Made by a program: the position numbers and the translations under genes. Shown here piece after piece: positions 61,701 through 64,000 of a stretch of DNA of 64,000 bases (positions are counted from its first letter, which is position 1; each line of letters begins with the position of its first letter). The stretch is from Blasia pusilla (Eukaryota > Marchantiophyta > Marchantiopsida > Blasiales). Under the pieces are notes generated by a model. It saw nothing but the letters and a program-made list of their open reading frames with translations. It ran no database searches and was not told the origin of the DNA. Location: positions 30,876,001-30,940,000 of the forward strand of contig CM114272.1 in the NCBI GenBank assembly GCA_050084515.1, in the 5' to 3' direction.

Positions 61701-62704
61701 GGCTGTTGCTTTGTAGAGATAATCGATACGCCATGTTCCAAGCTAGGATATACAAGTATTGTCCGAGCTGTTTCTTGTTAGAGAGGCTTATGCAACGGAT
61801 CTCATGTAGATACTCCTCAACGACTTTTTGAGGGATCGGTTCTTCAGTATCATTTTAAGGAAAGTTGGTAGGTTTAGTGTGACCAAGACAAGTTAGAATG
61901 CACAGCAGAAATAACCGCATGGTAAATTCCACAGAAGCTGCTCAAAATTGCATTGACTGTATCCTCATCTTGCGCAGGTTATCCAATATAAGTCAAGTGA
62001 CTTCGCTTATCGATCAGCACTTACATGTTTTCCCCTTCGATCTATTCTAACTCTGATCATTTTTGTGTGTGAAGATAACACCAAGGACAATGCAGCAGTA
62101 TTGCATGTCATTGCAGATGTGAAAACGCAACAAAACTTCCTTCAGCAGGTCGGAAAAGTAGATCAAGAACAGAATTACGTTATCTTTGTTGTTCTCCTCC
62201 AAGGGAAAGCAGGGCTGCACCCTGAGAACCATTTTGTTAACATGTCCGATCCTATTTTCTTGTTTTTCAGAACATGAAGGCAAGGGTCGCACAAACCATG
62301 AAAGATCCACTAGTTGAGAAGAGGAAACATGCATCAGAGCATCAACGACTGGTACAGGTACTTCTTGGAATACGTACATAAATTTGATTGCCAGCGGAGT
62401 GTACCTGCAGGAAAGACTTGCATTGGATAGTAGAACTAAAAAAATTTAACTACTCCTAGCCATTCTACAAGATGTGCTGAAACACCAACCATTCACTCAA
62501 GGAAGGGATTGATCTAGCTCTGAATGACGTGCATCCAAATGACATGTGCGCTGCTGTCGACAGACAATCGACCAACAAGACCGGGTGATTCAGAGACTCC
62601 AAGATGAGATCATTCTCTTGCAAACTCAATTAGAAACAATGTATCCTGCATCAGAGGAGAAAGAAGGTACTGGTCCCAGAAGGTCCAGTCGATTGATGGC
62701 TTGA
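44425..62704 (+). CDS. CFAP44: Cilia- and flagella-associated protein 44 (WD40 plus coiled coil), 5' end missing
   Basis: 38 exons join in phase to about 1,707 codons: 44425-44535, 44708-44872, 45032-45103, 45320-45415, 45539-45640, 45789-45860, 46463-46648, 47421-47549, 47709-47849, 48411-48611, 49086-49195, 49388-49494, 49635-49771, 49930-50304, 50806-50897, 51239-51353, 51684-51752, 51908-52007, 52548-52777, 54033-54140, 54658-54741, 55029-55157, 55376-55519, 55640-55917, 56304-56382, 56473-56526, 56948-57112, 57193-57330, 57887-57976, 59172-59249, 59392-59583, 59850-59967, 60487-60638, 60872-61120, 61407-61560, 62075-62148, 62271-62357, 62564-62704. Diagnostic blocks are [84 protein letters not shown] and GSDDGVVRV. 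The protein belongs to the tether/tether-head complex holding inner-arm dynein I1/f on axonemal doublets (FAP44 in Chlamydomonas). Human CFAP44 is about 1,850 residues, so a short N-terminal part is missing. Exon 2 start and exon 20 start are the least certain. Confidence 0.93.
49930..50304 (+). other. CFAP44: CFAP44 acidic Ala/Glu-rich linker exon
   Basis: This exon of 125 codons is the largest in the gene and has no early ATG, so it is invisible to start-codon-based ORF searches. It encodes an Ala/Glu/Pro-rich linker (stretches such as [17 protein letters not shown]) and then returns to conserved sequence with [20 protein letters not shown]. It separates the first WD40 region from the second set of blades, at the place where animal homologues have a charged linker. 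Confidence 0.8.
52778..54032 (+). other. Large AT-rich intron of CFAP44
   Basis: At about 1.25 kb this is one of the longest introns. It is AT-richer than its neighbours and has no recognised element. Comparison with animal CFAP44 suggests roughly 8-10 residues are missing between exons 19 and 20, so a tiny exon may lie here, joining to an alternative exon 20 start at 54020 (CAG/TATGCTTG). Confidence 0.4.
54604..54637. repeat. Perfect 15-bp hairpin just upstream of a CFAP44 splice acceptor
   Basis: GAACAAGTTTTTCAC, the loop TGGA, then GTGAAAAACTTGTTC. It ends 20 bases before the acceptor of exon 21 and so overlaps the expected branch-point region. Confidence 0.85.
58753..58794 (+). repeat. 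CA microsatellite in a CFAP44 intron
   Basis: (AC)n of about 42 bp with one AGAC interruption, within the 1.2-kb intron between exons 29 and 30. Confidence 0.95.
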
Positions 62705-62729
62705 AAGGCTCGCCAAAAGCCAATTGTAA

Positions 62730-62946
62730 CTAGTATCTGCCCTGGTACTTCAAGGACAAAAATCGGCCGTTGTCTGTAGTGCATGAAGAAGACTGGATGA
62801 TCATAGATTTCGGGAGCCCGATAATCTGAATGTCAGGTGAGAGGTTAGGAGATAATGAGATTGCAGTGATAATGTAGTCTGTTTTCTTGTGTACAACCAA
62901 CAATTCTGGCCCGTGACGCTTGGCCAGAGCGTTCTGAGGGACGTAC
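62730..62946 (-). CDS. 3' exon of an unidentified minus-strand gene (partial)
   Basis: After an acceptor TTTTGTTTGCAG/G, a 72-codon reading frame runs to a TAG stop. It encodes YVPQNALAKRHGPELLVVHK, then DYIITAISLSPN, DIQIIGLPKSMIIQSSS and ends LKYQGRY. The amino-acid mix and clean splice signal look like genuine coding sequence, but I do not recognise the family. A possible 19-base upstream exon (63397 region; TATTTCAG/CGAGTGC...TGTCAA/GTATGC) would join in phase. The rest of the gene would lie to the right, possibly beyond the window. It is convergent with CFAP44, with stops about 25 bp apart, so their 3' UTRs must overlap. Confidence 0.45.
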
Positions 62947-64000
62947 CTGCAAACAAAAGTTTAAAAACTTTGGTTGTACACATCTAGCAAAATGTCATGA
63001 ACCATTGGACTCTTACCCACTTTCCTATATCTATAGCTAGAAAACCATTAAACCACCCCACAAAACCAATGTATGGAGAGGTCACTCAATAATTCCTGTT
63101 TTCTTATTGGATCAAACCGACACTAGATACTTCTATCTTTCTCCATCTTGTAGCACTGTTCAAATATCACGCATCAGTGACACTGCAATTTTCGTCCTCG
63201 GCATTCAGGGTCACGACACCGTGTGGATCGGAATCCCTCGCATGACCAGCTTGATATCACCATGGTCTTTTCACTGTCCTGTCCTTGTCTTAGAGTTGGA
63301 GCTCCAGGAACCAAACAACGGAAGAATCACATGAGGTGAAATTGCAATGATCGTTTTACTAGTCCATTGGAAAGCATGCGCATACTTGACACAGCTTGCA
63401 CTCGCTGAAATAACACTTGGACAAATTGTGCAGCGTTGGCGCCATGTGGGTATCAAGTAAGGGACATTCACAGTCTAAAATGTCAGGCGCATAGCCGGTA
63501 CACCTGAATCTCTGTACAGTTATCAGTTTTTCAGCCATAGCACGCCATTTGTTAGTCGACGAGCTGAATTTGGACCCACTGGACAGCGCTCGGAATCACC
63601 GAGACAGACACTTGACTTCACTATTCGACAAGTCTCCCAAACCTCACTCTCTTTGAGTTCATGTGAAATCCCGCTTTAGGAAGTGCGTTGATCAAAGAAA
63701 TTCACTCAACACTTAGCTCAATGGCGCTTACTAAGGAATTCAGGCTCATCTCGATTACAACGCAGACGTCTCGAATCCTTATCCTTCTCGACTGCTTAAA
63801 ACTTGCCCACCGCAATCATTTGAGTGCACCAAATCAATCCCTGCCCTGTTCAACTTTGGTCAAAGCTAAGGACCTTGTCAACAAACGAAGGTGATCGATG
63901 CAGGGTGAACCCCTGGAGCAGTGCGACGGCATTCGTCCTTTGAGTATCGTTCCAACTTCGGTGACAACATCAAGACTGAGCTTCCTGGCTCGTTCGCTCT
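62947..64000. other. Right-edge sequence, probably introns and exons of the minus-strand gene
   Basis: A minus-strand reading near the right edge (SERARKLSLDVVTEVGTILK and onward, about 63999-63830) looks protein-like, but no splice structure linking it to the 3' exon could be established. Nothing else was recognised. Confidence 0.3.

Larger units (their letters stand above)
52548..62704 (+). other. CFAP44: CFAP44 C-terminal coiled-coil region
   Basis: From exon 19 onward the predicted protein is charged and helical ([73 protein letters not shown]). It includes the family's acidic cluster in exon 31 ([10 protein letters not shown] followed by [11 protein letters not shown]). The protein ends basic ([10 protein letters not shown]-stop). 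Confidence 0.85.

Overview
This window is nuclear DNA from a plant-lineage (streptophyte) eukaryote, probably of bryophyte, lycophyte or fern grade. The genes are split by many GT-AG introns. One gene encodes a chloroplast-type photosystem II phosphatase. Two genes encode motile-cilium/dynein proteins (CFAP44 and a Tctex1-type dynein light chain), which flowering plants lack but plants with swimming sperm keep. I cannot name the species. No bacterial operons, rRNA, tRNA or CRISPR arrays were seen.

Layout. 1-9.5 kb: decayed LTR retrotransposons. The leftmost (1-3448, +) is a Ty3/gypsy-type element with gag zinc knuckles, a protease-like segment, a cytosine-5 DNA methyltransferase domain and the start of reverse transcriptase. 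It is cut off by an AT-rich block holding a second, minus-strand gypsy pol relic and diverged LTR-like repeats. 9.5-13.7 kb: mostly intergenic, with a strong hairpin and a short tandem duplication. 13.7-15.3 kb: intronless membrane-anchored methyltransferase gene (+). 17.6-18.4 kb: Tctex1-type dynein light chain (-). 20.8-24.2 kb: 11-exon PP2C phosphatase resembling PBCP (-). 26.9-35.6 kb: two more copies of the methyltransferase-type gypsy family, both on the minus strand. One carries a nested insertion; the other has its RT C-terminus/RNase H/integrase zinc-finger segment flipped in place. Both end in an integrase followed by a PHD finger (degraded in one copy). 35.6-44.4 kb: gene-poor, with inverted repeats and a GA microsatellite. 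44.4-62.7 kb: CFAP44, reconstructed as 38 exons (about 1,707 codons, 5' end not found). 62.7-64 kb: the 3' exon of an unidentified minus-strand gene, about 25 bp from the CFAP44 stop.

The most interesting system is the retrotransposon family that carries its own DNA cytosine methyltransferase plus a PHD finger, i.e. a chromatin-writing and a chromatin-reading module inside one gypsy polyprotein. Methyltransferase-bearing retrotransposons have been reported in some algae and dinoflagellates, so the principle is known; this family and its PHD-tailed integrase are what merit checking. All copies here are broken by stops and frameshifts. Exon boundaries were set by hand from splice signals, reading-phase continuity and remembered protein families; no alignment was run.
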